In this document: positions 23,419 through 33,022 of the stretch, piece by piece
How the letters are laid out: every line of letters starts with the position of its first letter
Numbering within the stretch: the first letter of the stretch is position 1
NCBI GenBank assembly: GCA_900550955.1
Contig: URUF01000003.1
Coordinates: 1-64,000, forward strand
DNA length: 64,000 nt
Direction of reading: 5' to 3'
DNA from: an uncultured Eubacteriales bacterium
GTDB lineage: Bacteria > Bacillota > Clostridia > Christensenellales > Aristaeellaceae
The notes under the pieces: model-generated
The model's input: the letters and a program-made list of their open reading frames with translations, nothing else
Database searches by the model: none
What the model was told of the DNA's origin: nothing
Program-made: the position numbers and the translations under genes

Positions 23419-26400
23419 ATGCATTTTTTGGATAAACGCATTCAGGGCATTTGCGATGAGTTGAACAAGCTTTCCATTCGCCAGCGGGTATCGATCCCCG
23501 GCTGGCTGTTCAAAAAGGGCAATTTTATTCATCCTGGCCGGGCGCATGCGGACGAGGCGGCTTTTGCCCCCTTTGATAGCCGCACGATGCATTGGTACGG
23601 GCCGGACGGGCACTATTGGTTCTATGCCGACGTTCAAACGCCGGACTGCTTTGAGGGCAAGCCCCTGTGGATGCATGTGTGCACGCAGATTGATGAATGG
23701 GACGATGGCAAGAACCCACAGTTCCTGCTGTTTGTGGACGGCGAGGCCGTGCAGGGCATTGATATGAACCACCGCGACGTGCTGATTACCCGCAGGGCCG
23801 AGGCCGGCCGCGTTTACCGGCTGGATTTGCAGGCGTATACCGGCACGCTGCACACCGAGTTCAATTTGATTGTGGAATGGCGGGAGATCGACCCCGAAAT
23901 CCGCGGCCTGTACTGGGATTTGCAGGTCCCTTTGCAGGCGTTCCCCCGGCTGGATGCGCAAAGCCAGAGCCGCATGGACTTGGAACGCGTGCTGAACGAC
24001 GCGATCAACCTGCTGGACCTGCGCACGCCGTATAGCGATGCGTTTATGGACACCGTGGCCCAGGCGCGCGCCTATTTGAAAAAGCACCTTTATGAGGAGC
24101 TGGGCGGGCATGACGGCGTGATTGCCACCTGCATTGGCCACACCCACATTGACGTGGCGTGGTGGTGGACTGTTGCCCAAACCCGCGAGAAGGTGTGCCG
24201 CAGCTTTGCCACGGTGCTAAAGCTTATGGACGAGTACCCGCACTACCGCTTTATGTCCAGCCAGCCGCAGCTGTACCAGTTTTTGAAGGAGCGCCATCCC
24301 GAGCTGTTTGAGAAGATCAAGCGGCGCGTGGCCGAGGGCCGCTGGGAGCCCGAGGGCGCCACCTGGGTGGAGATGGACTGCAACCTCACCAGCGGCGAAA
24401 GCCTGGTTAGGCAATTCCTTCACGGCAAGCGGTTTTTTAAGGAAGAGTTTGGCGTGGAAAGCCGCATTTTGTGGCTGCCGGATGTGTTTGGCTACTCCGG
24501 CGCACTGCCGCAGATTATGAAGGAATGCGGCGTGGACTATTTTATGACCACCAAACTGGCCTGGAACCAGTTCAACCAGTTCCCGTACGACACCTTCCGC
24601 TGGCGCGGCATAGACGGCACGGAGATTTTGACCCACCTGATCACCACGCTGGATCCCGGACAGGACGAGAAGAATTTTTTTACCACCTACAATGGCAAGC
24701 TGCATCCTGACGCGCTTATCGGCGCGTGGCGCCGCTACCAGAACAAGGATATTAACAACGATATCCTGATCTCCTACGGGTACGGCGACGGAGGCGGCGG
24801 CCCCACGCGGGCCATGCTGGAAACCTCCGACCGGATGGAGAAGGGCGTTACGGGCATGCCGCGCGTGCGCCAGGCCTTTGCCCGCACCTATTTTGACGAG
24901 CTGAGCGCCCGTGTGGGCGGCAACCGCCGCCTGCCTGTGTGGGAGGGCGAGCTGTACTTTGAGTATCACCGCGGCACCTATACCTCCATGGCGCGCAACA
25001 AGCGCTCCAACCGCAAGGCGGAGCTGCATATGATGGATCTGGAGCTGCTTAGCGTGCTGGCCGCTAGGCAGGCGGCTTATCCCGCGCAGGCGCTGGATGA
25101 AATGTGGAAGACAATCCTGCTTAACCAATTCCACGACATCCTGCCGGGTTCCAGCATACACGAGGTGTACGAGGTGACCAAGGCGGAGTATGCCGCGCTG
25201 GAGGAGCGCATCAGCGCGCTGCGCGAAGAACGCCTGGCCGCGCTGTGCCCGGCGGCGGAAAATACCCTTACGGTATTCAACACCAAGGGCTTCCCCACGG
25301 ACGAGGTAGTGTGCCTGGGCGATGTGAAGGCCGAAGCGCTCCTGGATGGGGAAGGGAACCGCTATCCCGTGCAGCATACCGCAAGCGGCGCGTGGGCCAG
25401 CCTGGAGAACCTGCCTGCCAAGGGCTGGCGCACCTATACGCTAAGCCCCGAGCCCGGGGAAGAGGAAGCGCCCTTCGCCTTTGCGGACGAGCGCCATATG
25501 GAAACCCCGTATTATATTGTGGAGCTGGACGAAAACGGCCTGCTTGCGCGCCTGTACGACAAGGAGAACGCGCGCGAGGTGCTAAAGCCCGGCCAGCGCG
25601 GCAACCAGCTGCGCATGTATGAGGATAAGCCCATTTATTACGATAACTGGGACATCGATATCTTCTATACGGAAAAGAGCTGGGATGTGAACGACCTGCA
25701 ATGGATGCGTTGGACGGACGTGGGCGCGGTATGCGCCACGCTGGACATGGAACGCAGGGTGTCCCGCAGCGTTATCCGCCAGACCATCCGCTTTTATGCC
25801 AACAGCCGCCGCATCGATTTTGAAACCCGGGTGGATTGGCGCGAGCACCAGCACCTGCTGAAGGTGCATTTCCCCGTGGACGTGCATACGGACGAGGCGA
25901 CCTTCGATATCCAGTTTGGCAATCTTAAGCGCAAGGTGCACCAGAACACCAGCTGGGATGTGGCGCGCTTTGAAAGCTGCGGCCAGAAGTGGATGGATGT
26001 AAGCGAGGGCCATTATGGCGTAAGCCTGCTTAACGACTGCAAGTACGGCCATTCCGTGAAGGATTCCTGCATAGCGCTTACGCTTATCAAAAGCGGCATA
26101 GAACCCAATCCCGTGGCCGATCAGGAGGAGCACGTGTTTACCTATGCGCTTTATCCCCACGCGGAGGATTGGCGCTTGGGCACCGTGCAGGAGGCGTACC
26201 GCCTGAACCAGCCGGCTTTGTGCGCCCCCGGCGGCAAGGAGGGCGGCGCGTTCTCCCTGGCCGATACCTCCCATACGAATGTGATGCTGGAAACGGTGAA
26301 GCAGGCTGAGGACGGCGACGGGTGGATTGCGCGCCTGTACGAAACGGACAATGCGCGTACCGAGGCGGCGCTGTATTGGAACAGGCCCATCGCAGCCGTG

Positions 26401-26523
26401 GAGGAATGCAACTGCCTGGAGGAAAAGAAGGGCGACGTAGCCTTTGCGGGCAACGAGATTCCCTTCACCATCCGGCCTTATGAGATCAAGACCTTCCGCA
26501 TCCGCGAAAAGGAGGGAGCGTAA
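23419..26523 (+). CDS. GH38 alpha-mannosidase
   Basis: The protein has 1034 residues, the normal size for bacterial GH38 enzymes, which remove alpha-linked mannose. The metal-site start of the catalytic domain, GHTHIDVAWWWT, lies at about 236-247. The nucleophile Asp is in LWLPDVFGYSGALPQI (about 354), and three-helix and beta-sandwich domains follow. There is no signal peptide, so it acts on imported glycans. The ribosome site is weak (GAGAGG at longer spacing). The TAA stop overlaps the next ATG by one base, coupling it to the GH20 gene. Confidence 0.93.
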   Translation: MHFLDKRIQGICDELNKLSIRQRVSIPGWLFKKGNFIHPGRAHADEAAFAPFDSRTMHWYGPDGHYWFYADVQTPDCFEGKPLWMHVCTQIDEWDDGKNPQFLLFVDGEAVQGIDMNHRDVLITRRAEAGRVYRLDLQAYTGTLHTEFNLIVEWREIDPEIRGLYWDLQVPLQAFPRLDAQSQSRMDLERVLNDAINLLDLRTPYSDAFMDTVAQARAYLKKHLYEELGGHDGVIATCIGHTHIDVAWWWTVAQTREKVCRSFATVLKLMDEYPHYRFMSSQPQLYQFLKERHPELFEKIKRRVAEGRWEPEGATWVEMDCNLTSGESLVRQFLHGKRFFKEEFGVESRILWLPDVFGYSGALPQIMKECGVDYFMTTKLAWNQFNQFPYDTFRWRGIDGTEILTHLITTLDPGQDEKNFFTTYNGKLHPDALIGAWRRYQNKDINNDILISYGYGDGGGGPTRAMLETSDRMEKGVTGMPRVRQAFARTYFDELSARVGGNRRLPVWEGELYFEYHRGTYTSMARNKRSNRKAELHMMDLELLSVLAARQAAYPAQALDEMWKTILLNQFHDILPGSSIHEVYEVTKAEYAALEERISALREERLAALCPAAENTLTVFNTKGFPTDEVVCLGDVKAEALLDGEGNRYPVQHTASGAWASLENLPAKGWRTYTLSPEPGEEEAPFAFADERHMETPYYIVELDENGLLARLYDKENAREVLKPGQRGNQLRMYEDKPIYYDNWDIDIFYTEKSWDVNDLQWMRWTDVGAVCATLDMERRVSRSVIRQTIRFYANSRRIDFETRVDWREHQHLLKVHFPVDVHTDEATFDIQFGNLKRKVHQNTSWDVARFESCGQKWMDVSEGHYGVSLLNDCKYGHSVKDSCIALTLIKSGIEPNPVADQEEHVFTYALYPHAEDWRLGTVQEAYRLNQPALCAPGGKEGGAFSLADTSHTNVMLETVKQAEDGDGWIARLYETDNARTEAALYWNRPIAAVEECNCLEEKKGDVAFAGNEIPFTIRPYEIKTFRIREKEGA

Positions 26524-28364
26524 TGGATTTTTTGCCCATGCCGCGCAGCGTGCGCTATGGGGAAGGGGTTTATCCCATCCGGTACAACACCCAAATTGTT
26601 TTGGAAAACACGGAGCCCGGCGCGCTTTTGTACGCGCAGATGCTGCGCGACGATATCCGCTGTTTTACCGGGCTGAGCCTTTCCATCCTGCGGGGCGCGG
26701 GGCGCGAGGAAGACCTGGTTTTGCGCTTTGAACCGGCCCTTGCGCAGGATACCTACCGCATTTCCGTGGCGGAAGCCGGCGTGCTGGTAGCGGGCGGCAG
26801 CGATGAAAGCGTGCTTCACGGCGTGCAAACGCTAAGCCAATGGATACGCCGCCACGGCGCGCGCCTGCCCGCGCTTGAGATTGAGGATAAGCCCGATCTC
26901 CCATTCCGCGGCTATTATCTGGATTGTTCGCGCGGGCGCGTACCCACATTGGAAACGCTCAAGCGCTATGCCGACCTGCTGTGCCGCTATAAGATTAACG
27001 AGTGGCAGCTTTACATTGAGCACACCTACCTGTTCTGCGGCCTTAGCGAGGCCTGGCGCGACGAAACGCCCCTGACTGCCGGGGAGATCATGGAGCTGGA
27101 CGCTTACTGCCGCGCGCGGCACATTGAGCTGATCCCTTCGCTTTCCACCTTCGGGCATATGTACAAAATCCTTAGCACCAAAACATGCTGCGACCTGTGC
27201 GAGCTGCCCGATTCCGAAACCATTCCCTTCAGTTACAGCTACGCGGGCGGGCATCATACGCTGAACGTGTCCAACCCGCAGGCGATGGATTTCATCAAGG
27301 GCTTGATTGCGGAGTATATGGCGCTGTTTACCTCGCGCAAGTTCAACATCTGCTGCGATGAAACCTTTGATTTGGGCAAGGGCCGCAGCGCGGAGCTGGC
27401 AAAGGAAAAGGGCGGGCATGAATTGTATATGGCCCATGTGGTGGAGCTGTGCCGCTTCCTGCTGGATAAGGGCTACACCCCCATGTTCTGGGGCGATATT
27501 ATGTGGCGCAAGCCCGAGGCCTATGCCATGATTCCCGAGGGCACCGTGTGCCTGAACTGGGGCTATCTGCCCAACCAGCGCGAGGACGAGGTGCGCATGC
27601 TGGCCGAGATGGGGGCGACCCAGTACACCTGCCCCGGCGTGTGCACATGGAACCGTTGGTTCCCCATGGTGAAAGATGCCTTTGACAATATCCGCGTGCA
27701 GTGCGCCCATGGCCGCAAGTACCATGCCATAGGCCTGCTGAATACCGATTGGGGCGATTACGGGCATATTTGCCACCCGTGGTTCTCGGTACCGGGCGTT
27801 GTGTATGGCGCTGCCTTTGCCTGGAATGCCGACGGCGTGGATTTTGACGAGGCCAACGAGGCCATTTCCTTCCTGGAATACGGCGACAGGGAGGGCGCTT
27901 TTATGAAGGCGTTTACGGATTTGTCCCTCAATGAGGTGTTTGAGTGGTCCCATGCCGTGTGCTGGATTGAGCTGAGCACGCCCGAAAAGCGCAGGCAGCA
28001 GTTCAGCCATGTAGACGTAAGCCGCGTGCCGGAGGCCAACGCCGCCGTTGACAGGGCGCTGGAGGCGCTGGCAAACGCCGCTAGGCATATGGACGCGGAC
28101 AAGCGCGGCATTGTACATGCCGCCTGCGTATACGCCCATGGCGTGAAATTGTGGAACGAGATTGCCTGCTGGATTGCCGCAGAGGTGGAGGGCCGCGAGG
28201 TTGCGCACCGCGAGGGCGCGGCTTTGGCGGGCGAGCTGGAAGCCTGGTACCATGCGTACCTGGATTTATGGCGCTGCGTTTCCAAGGAGAGCACGGTGGC
28301 GCATACCCTGAAGCTGGTCTGCGATTATGCGGACGTGCTGCGGGGAAGAACGCAGAAAGCGTAA
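26523..28364 (+). CDS. GH20 family beta-N-acetylhexosaminidase-like enzyme
   Basis: This 613-residue protein has an N-terminal GH20b-type domain (about 1-120) and a TIM barrel. The catalytic Asp-Glu pair is in NICCDETFDLG. GH20 enzymes use substrate-assisted hydrolysis to remove terminal GlcNAc or GalNAc. The ATG overlaps the GH38 stop (TAATG), and the ribosome site AAGGAGGGAG lies within the end of that gene. There is no signal peptide. Together with GH38 and GH130 it makes a route for mannose/GlcNAc oligosaccharides. Confidence 0.88.
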   Translation: MDFLPMPRSVRYGEGVYPIRYNTQIVLENTEPGALLYAQMLRDDIRCFTGLSLSILRGAGREEDLVLRFEPALAQDTYRISVAEAGVLVAGGSDESVLHGVQTLSQWIRRHGARLPALEIEDKPDLPFRGYYLDCSRGRVPTLETLKRYADLLCRYKINEWQLYIEHTYLFCGLSEAWRDETPLTAGEIMELDAYCRARHIELIPSLSTFGHMYKILSTKTCCDLCELPDSETIPFSYSYAGGHHTLNVSNPQAMDFIKGLIAEYMALFTSRKFNICCDETFDLGKGRSAELAKEKGGHELYMAHVVELCRFLLDKGYTPMFWGDIMWRKPEAYAMIPEGTVCLNWGYLPNQREDEVRMLAEMGATQYTCPGVCTWNRWFPMVKDAFDNIRVQCAHGRKYHAIGLLNTDWGDYGHICHPWFSVPGVVYGAAFAWNADGVDFDEANEAISFLEYGDREGAFMKAFTDLSLNEVFEWSHAVCWIELSTPEKRRQQFSHVDVSRVPEANAAVDRALEALANAARHMDADKRGIVHAACVYAHGVKLWNEIACWIAAEVEGREVAHREGAALAGELEAWYHAYLDLWRCVSKESTVAHTLKLVCDYADVLRGRTQKA

Positions 28365-28380
28365 AGCGCCAAGGGCTGCA

Positions 28381-28437
28381 AAGCGCCGGGGACCCGCGCG
28401 GGCGCTACGCCTTGCGGGTTCCCGGCGCCGCTTTTTT
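28381..28437 (+). terminator. Terminator of the glycan-use operon
   Basis: A 15-bp stem (28383-28397 with 28414-28428, one G-U pair) is followed by CGCTTTTTT. It lies 17 bases after the GH20 stop. Confidence 0.9.
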
Positions 28438-28483
28438 ACGTGTTTCCAGCATTTCCCTTTTCAGGCCTTTTTGCGCCGCCTTA

Positions 28484-28512
28484 TTGAAAAGCGCCGCCAA
28501 ATCGCTTACAAT
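28484..28512 (+). promoter_or_regulatory. Promoter of the sugar kinase gene
   Basis: TTGAAA (28484-28489) and TACAAT (28507-28512) are 17 bases apart, about 50 bases upstream of the ATG at 28561. Confidence 0.75.
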
Positions 28513-28560
28513 AGCAATATCAGGAAATGGCGTGAAAACCGATATGAAGGAGGCAGTCCC

Positions 28561-29649
28561 ATGGAACACAGCAACCCGCTGCTTAAGGATTCGCAAAGCC
28601 CCAAACGCTTCATTACCATTGGTGAAATTATGCTGCGCCTGTCCCCGCCCAACTATGAAAAAATCCGCATGGCCAGCAATTTTGAGGCCAGCTACGGCGG
28701 CAGCGAGGCCAACATCGCCCTGGCGCTGGCCAACCTGGGCGTGGACAGCACGTTTTTTAGCGTGGTACCCAATAACAGCCTTGGCAAAAGCGCCGTGCGC
28801 ATGCTGCGCAGCAACGACGTGCACTGCACGCCCATGATCCTGTCCACGCCGGAGGAAACGCCCACGCACCGCCTGGGAACCTACTATCTGGAAACGGGCT
28901 ATGGCATCCGCGCCAGCAAGGTGATTTATGACCGCAAGCACAGCGCCATGACCGAGTATGATTTTGGCAAGGTGGATTTGGACGCGCTGCTGGACGGCTT
29001 TGATTGGCTGCATTTAAGCGGCATCACCCCGGCGCTTGCGCCCAACTGCCGCAAGCTCGTGCTGGACTGCCTGAAGGCGGCGCGGGAAAAGGGAATGATG
29101 ATCAGCTTTGACGGCAATTTTCGCAGCACGCTTTGGAGCTGGGAGGAGGCGCGCGACTTTTGCACCCTTTGCCTGCCGTATGTGGATGTGCTTTTGGGCA
29201 TTGAGCCCTACCATCTATGGCGGGATGAGAACGACCACACCAAGGGCGATTATAAGGACGGCGTTTCCATGCAGCCCAGCTACGAGCAACAGGACGAGAT
29301 ATTCCAAGCCTTTGTGGAGCGCTATCCCAACCTGAAGTGCATCGCCCGCCACGTGCGCTATGCCCATAGCGGCAGCGAAAACAGCCTGAAGGCCTTCATG
29401 TGGTATGAAGGGCACACGTTTGAAAGCAAGCTGTTCACCTTTACCATCCTGGACCGCGTGGGCGGCGGCGACGCCTTTGCCAGCGGCCTGATCTACGCCA
29501 TGATTCACAATTACCGGCCTATGGATATGCTCAACTTTGCGGTAGCCAGCAGCGTGATCAAGCATACCATCCACGGCGACGCCAACATCACGGACGATGC
29601 GCAGAGCATCCGCAATTTGATGAACATGAATTACGACATTAAGCGATAA
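28561..29649 (+). CDS. PfkB-family sugar kinase, probably 2-keto-3-deoxygluconate kinase
   Basis: This 362-residue protein is of the ribokinase/PfkB fold. The start region TIGEIMLRLSPP and SYGGSEANIALALANLG is typical of KDG kinases, and the anion hole and catalytic Asp are in VGGGDAFASGL. It would phosphorylate KDG to KDPG in the cytoplasm, feeding uronic-acid breakdown. The ATG at 28561 follows GAAGGAGG and lies behind its own promoter, so the gene is separate from the GH operon. No KDPG aldolase gene is nearby, so the substrate call rests on family resemblance only. Confidence 0.78.
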   Translation: MEHSNPLLKDSQSPKRFITIGEIMLRLSPPNYEKIRMASNFEASYGGSEANIALALANLGVDSTFFSVVPNNSLGKSAVRMLRSNDVHCTPMILSTPEETPTHRLGTYYLETGYGIRASKVIYDRKHSAMTEYDFGKVDLDALLDGFDWLHLSGITPALAPNCRKLVLDCLKAAREKGMMISFDGNFRSTLWSWEEARDFCTLCLPYVDVLLGIEPYHLWRDENDHTKGDYKDGVSMQPSYEQQDEIFQAFVERYPNLKCIARHVRYAHSGSENSLKAFMWYEGHTFESKLFTFTILDRVGGGDAFASGLIYAMIHNYRPMDMLNFAVASSVIKHTIHGDANITDDAQSIRNLMNMNYDIKR

Positions 29650-29686
29650 GGTTCGGCACGGGATGAACAAACTGTAAACTTTTGTG

Positions 29687-29715
29687 TTGACAATCCTATT
29701 TGCGCTGGGTATACT
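29687..29715 (+). promoter_or_regulatory. Consensus promoter of the DUF62/ECF operon
   Basis: A perfect TTGACA (29687-29692) and TATACT (29710-29715) are 17 bases apart. This is among the best promoters in the window. Confidence 0.9.
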
Positions 29716-29756
29716 GTGCCTGTTGCACGAAACGGTTTTTCGCGGGAGGGTTTGGT

Positions 29757-30611
29757 ATGCGTCCCTTGATCCTTCAATCGGACTTTGGCTATGCCGACGG
29801 CGCGGTGTGCGCCATGTACGGCGTGGCGGAAAACGTTTGCAGCGGGCTGCGCGTGTTTGACCTTACGCATAATATTCCGCAATACGATATCTGGGAGGCC
29901 AGCTACCGCCTGATTCAAACCGTGAGCTACTGGCCCGAGGGAAGCGTGTTTGTGAGCGTGGTGGACCCCGGGGTGGGCTCCACGCGCCGCTCCATCGCCG
30001 TGCGCACGGCTACGGGGCAATACGTGATTACCCCGGATAACGGCACGCTTACGCATGTCAAGCGCATGTGCGGCATTGTGGAGGCGCGCGTGATTGATGA
30101 AAGCGTGAACCGCCTGCCCAACTCCGGCGAGAGCTATACCTTCCATGGGCGCGACATCTATGCCTATACGGGCGCAAGGCTGGCCAGCGGGGCGATTTCC
30201 TTTACCCAGGTAGGGCCGGAGGTGCCGGTGGATAGCGTGATCGAGCTGCCCATGATAGAAGCCTGCCTGCACGGCGACGTGGTGAGCGGCACCATCGACG
30301 TGCTGGACGTGCGCTTTGGTTCCCTGTGGACCAACATTGGCCGCGAGCTGTTTTTGAAGCTGGGGATTGCGCACGGGGGCCGTGTTGAAGTGACCATTTC
30401 CAACGATACGCGCACGCTGTACAAAAACATCATGGCTTATGCCAAAAGCTTTGCGGATGTGAATGTGGGCGAGCCGCTTTTGTATATCAACAGCCTGGAC
30501 TGCGTGGCTGTGGCTATCAACCAGGGCAGCTTTTCCAAGGCGTACAACATTGGCACCGGCATCACCTGGCGCATTACGCTGCGCAAGGCGCCCCGCATCG
30601 TGTACGAGTGA
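29757..30611 (+). CDS. SAM hydroxide adenosyltransferase (DUF62)
   Basis: The protein has 284 residues. The DUF62 family splits S-adenosylmethionine with hydroxide into adenosine and methionine. Signature stretches are LQSDFGYADGAVCAMYG at the start, DPGVGSTRRSIAV, and TPDNGTLT in the middle. The C-terminal barrel domain is complete. The ATG at 29757 follows GGGAGG. It is followed by a complete ECF transporter, a pairing seen in other Firmicutes, which suggests the transporter handles a related metabolite. The physiological role of the family is unsettled. Confidence 0.88.
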   Translation: MRPLILQSDFGYADGAVCAMYGVAENVCSGLRVFDLTHNIPQYDIWEASYRLIQTVSYWPEGSVFVSVVDPGVGSTRRSIAVRTATGQYVITPDNGTLTHVKRMCGIVEARVIDESVNRLPNSGESYTFHGRDIYAYTGARLASGAISFTQVGPEVPVDSVIELPMIEACLHGDVVSGTIDVLDVRFGSLWTNIGRELFLKLGIAHGGRVEVTISNDTRTLYKNIMAYAKSFADVNVGEPLLYINSLDCVAVAINQGSFSKAYNIGTGITWRITLRKAPRIVYE

Positions 30612-30675
30612 GCCTCTCGCGCGGGAACGGCATTCCCGCTTGGGATAAAGGACAACGAAAGAGGAGTGTACCATC

Positions 30676-31224
30676 ATGAAGAATTCATCCATCAAAACCG
30701 TAGTTGCCATCGGCATCGGCGCCGCGCTGTTCTTCGTACTGGGCCGCTTTGTGGCCATTCCCAGCGGCATCCCCAACACCAATATCAGCCTGCAATACGC
30801 CATCCTGGGCATGCTGGCCGTTATGTACGGCCCTGTGGCGGGCGGCCTGATTGGCTTCATTGGCCATACGCTGATCGACCTGAGCTGGGGCGGCAGCCCG
30901 TGGTGGAGCTGGGTTATCGCCAGCGCCTTTGTGGGCGTGGTTGTGGGCCTGTTCGCCAAGAAGCTTGACGTGAACGAGGGCGCCTTTGGCAAAAAGGAAA
31001 TTATCACCTTCGCCATTGCCAATGTTGTGGCCAATGTAATCGCTTGGATTGGCATCGCCCCCGCGCTGGACGTGCTCATCTATGCCGAACCGTACAGCAA
31101 GGTGATCGCGCAGGGCGCGATGGCGGCTGTCGCCAACTCGCTGACGGCCGTGATCGTTGGCGCGCTGCTGCTGGTGGCCTATACCAAAACCATCGCCAAG
31201 CAGGGCTCCTTGGACAAGGAATAA
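30676..31224 (+). CDS. ECF transporter S component, UPF0397 family
   Basis: This 182-residue integral membrane protein with about five hydrophobic segments is the substrate-binding subunit of an energy-coupling-factor importer. The N-terminal VVAIGIGAALFFVLGRF and the loop IPNTNISLQYA are characteristic of the UPF0397 family. Its vitamin or nucleoside-like substrate is not known. The start follows AGAGGAG. It is followed by a hairpin (31238-31270) and then the ATPase and T subunits. Confidence 0.85.
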   Translation: MKNSSIKTVVAIGIGAALFFVLGRFVAIPSGIPNTNISLQYAILGMLAVMYGPVAGGLIGFIGHTLIDLSWGGSPWWSWVIASAFVGVVVGLFAKKLDVNEGAFGKKEIITFAIANVVANVIAWIGIAPALDVLIYAEPYSKVIAQGAMAAVANSLTAVIVGALLLVAYTKTIAKQGSLDKE

Positions 31225-31237
31225 TGCAGCGATGCTT

Positions 31238-31271
31238 CAAAGGGGGCAGGGCATGGCCCTGCTCCCTTTTG
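31238..31271 (+). terminator. Attenuator-type hairpin inside the ECF operon
   Basis: A stem of up to 14 bp (31239-31252 with 31256-31269, 3-base loop) ends in CCCTTTTG. It lies between the S-component gene and the ATPase gene, and would reduce rather than stop transcription of the downstream genes. Confidence 0.7.
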
Positions 31272-31294
31272 AGTAGGATGGACGGAGTGTTTTC

Positions 31295-33022
31295 ATGAGC
31301 GAACCGATTATTTCCTTCAAAAATTTCTCCTTTCAGTACCGGGCACAGAAGAAGCCTACGCTATATGATATCAATCTGGATATCTATCCCGGCGAGCGGG
31401 TGCTGATCGTGGGGCCGTCCGGCAGCGGAAAGAGCACGCTGGCCAGCTGCATCAACGGCCTGATTCCCTTCAGCTATCCCGGCAGGTGCGAGGGCAGCCT
31501 GACGGTGGACGGCGTGGACGCGCCGCATGCCAGCATTTTTGAGCTGTCCCGCCATGTGGGCACGGTTTTACAGGATCCGGACGGGCAGTTCATTGGGCTG
31601 ACCGTGGCCGAGGATATTGCCTTCGCGCTGGAAAACAGCTGCACGCCGCAAAAGGAAATGCATGAGATCACCGCCCGCGTCGCCGCGACGGTGGGCGTGG
31701 AGAACCACCTGGGCTATGCGCCGCATGAGCTTAGCGGCGGGCAAAAGCAGCGCGTGAGCCTGGCGGGCGTGATGGTGGACGAAGTCAAAATCCTGCTGTT
31801 TGACGAGCCGCTGGCCAACCTGGACCCCGCTACCGGCAAGCAGGCCATTGAGTTGATTGATGAGATTCAGCAAAAGAGCGATACGACGGTGCTGATTATC
31901 GAGCACAGGCTGGAGGATGTGCTGTGGCGCAGGGTAGACCGCATTGTGCTGGTAAACGAGGGCCGCGTTTTAGCGGATTTACGGCCGGACGAGCTGCTTT
32001 CCGGCAGGCTGCTGGCGGAGAACGGCATCCGGGAGCCGTTGTATTTGACGGCCCTGCGGTATGCGGGCGTACCCATCACGCCGGAGAAAAAGCCTTCGCA
32101 TGTGAACAGCCTGGCGTTGGAGGAAAAGGATATCCAAGCGGTGCGCGCATGGTACAGCCGCCGCGCGCCGGAGGAGGACAAGCCCGCGCAGCCGCCGCTT
32201 TTGGAGGTTGAAAGCCTGTGCTTTGGCTATACCAAGGAGCGCCGTACGCTGGAAGATGTAAGCTTTGCCATTCGCAAGGGCGAAATGGTAAGCATCGTGG
32301 GCCAAAACGGCGCGGGCAAGAGCACGCTGAGCAAGCTGATTTGCGGCTTTGAAACGCCGGATAGCGGAACGATCAGGCTGGACGGCCGCGATATCGGCGG
32401 CGATTCCATTCGGGAACGCGCCAGCCGCATCGGCTATGTGATGCAGAACCCCAATCAGATGATTTCCAAAACCATGATCTTTGACGAGGTGGCGCTGGGC
32501 CTGAGCCATATGGGCCTAAGCCGGGAGGAGATAACCGCCCGCGTGGAGGACACGCTGCGCGTGTGCGGGCTGTACCCGTTTCGCAACTGGCCCATTTCGG
32601 CGCTGTCGTTTGGGCAGAAGAAGCGCGTGACCATTGCCAGCGTGCTGGTGATGGGCCCGGAGCTGATCATCCTGGACGAGCCCACCGCCGGACAGGATTT
32701 TAAGCGCTACACGGAGATTATGGAGTTTTTGCGCGGCCTGAACGGGCGGGGCGTAACCGTGCTGATGATTACGCACGATATGCACCTGATGCTGGAATAC
32801 ACGCCGCGCGCGCTGGTATTCAGCGAAGGCAGGTTGATTGCGGATAGGTCCGCGGCGTCCGTGCTTTGCGACCCGGAGCTGACCGGACGGGCGGCGCTGA
32901 AGGAAACCAGCCTGTTCACCCTGGCCAACCGCTGCGGCGTTACCCCTCCGGAGCGGTTTGTGGAGCGCTTTATTGAATATGATCGGGAGGTGCGCAGCCA
33001 TGGCGGCCCATACGGTGCTTAA
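31295..33022 (+). CDS. ECF transporter ATPase, fused double-domain
   Basis: The protein has 575 residues and two ABC ATPase domains in one chain, as in YkoD. The first has Walker A GPSGSGKST, signature LSGGQKQR and Walker B LLFDEP. The second (from about 300) has GQNGAGKST, LSFGQKKR and LIILDEP. It energises the S component through the T component. Its end overlaps the T-component gene by 23 bases. Both domains retain all motifs, so both should bind ATP. Confidence 0.92.
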   Translation: MSEPIISFKNFSFQYRAQKKPTLYDINLDIYPGERVLIVGPSGSGKSTLASCINGLIPFSYPGRCEGSLTVDGVDAPHASIFELSRHVGTVLQDPDGQFIGLTVAEDIAFALENSCTPQKEMHEITARVAATVGVENHLGYAPHELSGGQKQRVSLAGVMVDEVKILLFDEPLANLDPATGKQAIELIDEIQQKSDTTVLIIEHRLEDVLWRRVDRIVLVNEGRVLADLRPDELLSGRLLAENGIREPLYLTALRYAGVPITPEKKPSHVNSLALEEKDIQAVRAWYSRRAPEEDKPAQPPLLEVESLCFGYTKERRTLEDVSFAIRKGEMVSIVGQNGAGKSTLSKLICGFETPDSGTIRLDGRDIGGDSIRERASRIGYVMQNPNQMISKTMIFDEVALGLSHMGLSREEITARVEDTLRVCGLYPFRNWPISALSFGQKKRVTIASVLVMGPELIILDEPTAGQDFKRYTEIMEFLRGLNGRGVTVLMITHDMHLMLEYTPRALVFSEGRLIADRSAASVLCDPELTGRAALKETSLFTLANRCGVTPPERFVERFIEYDREVRSHGGPYGA

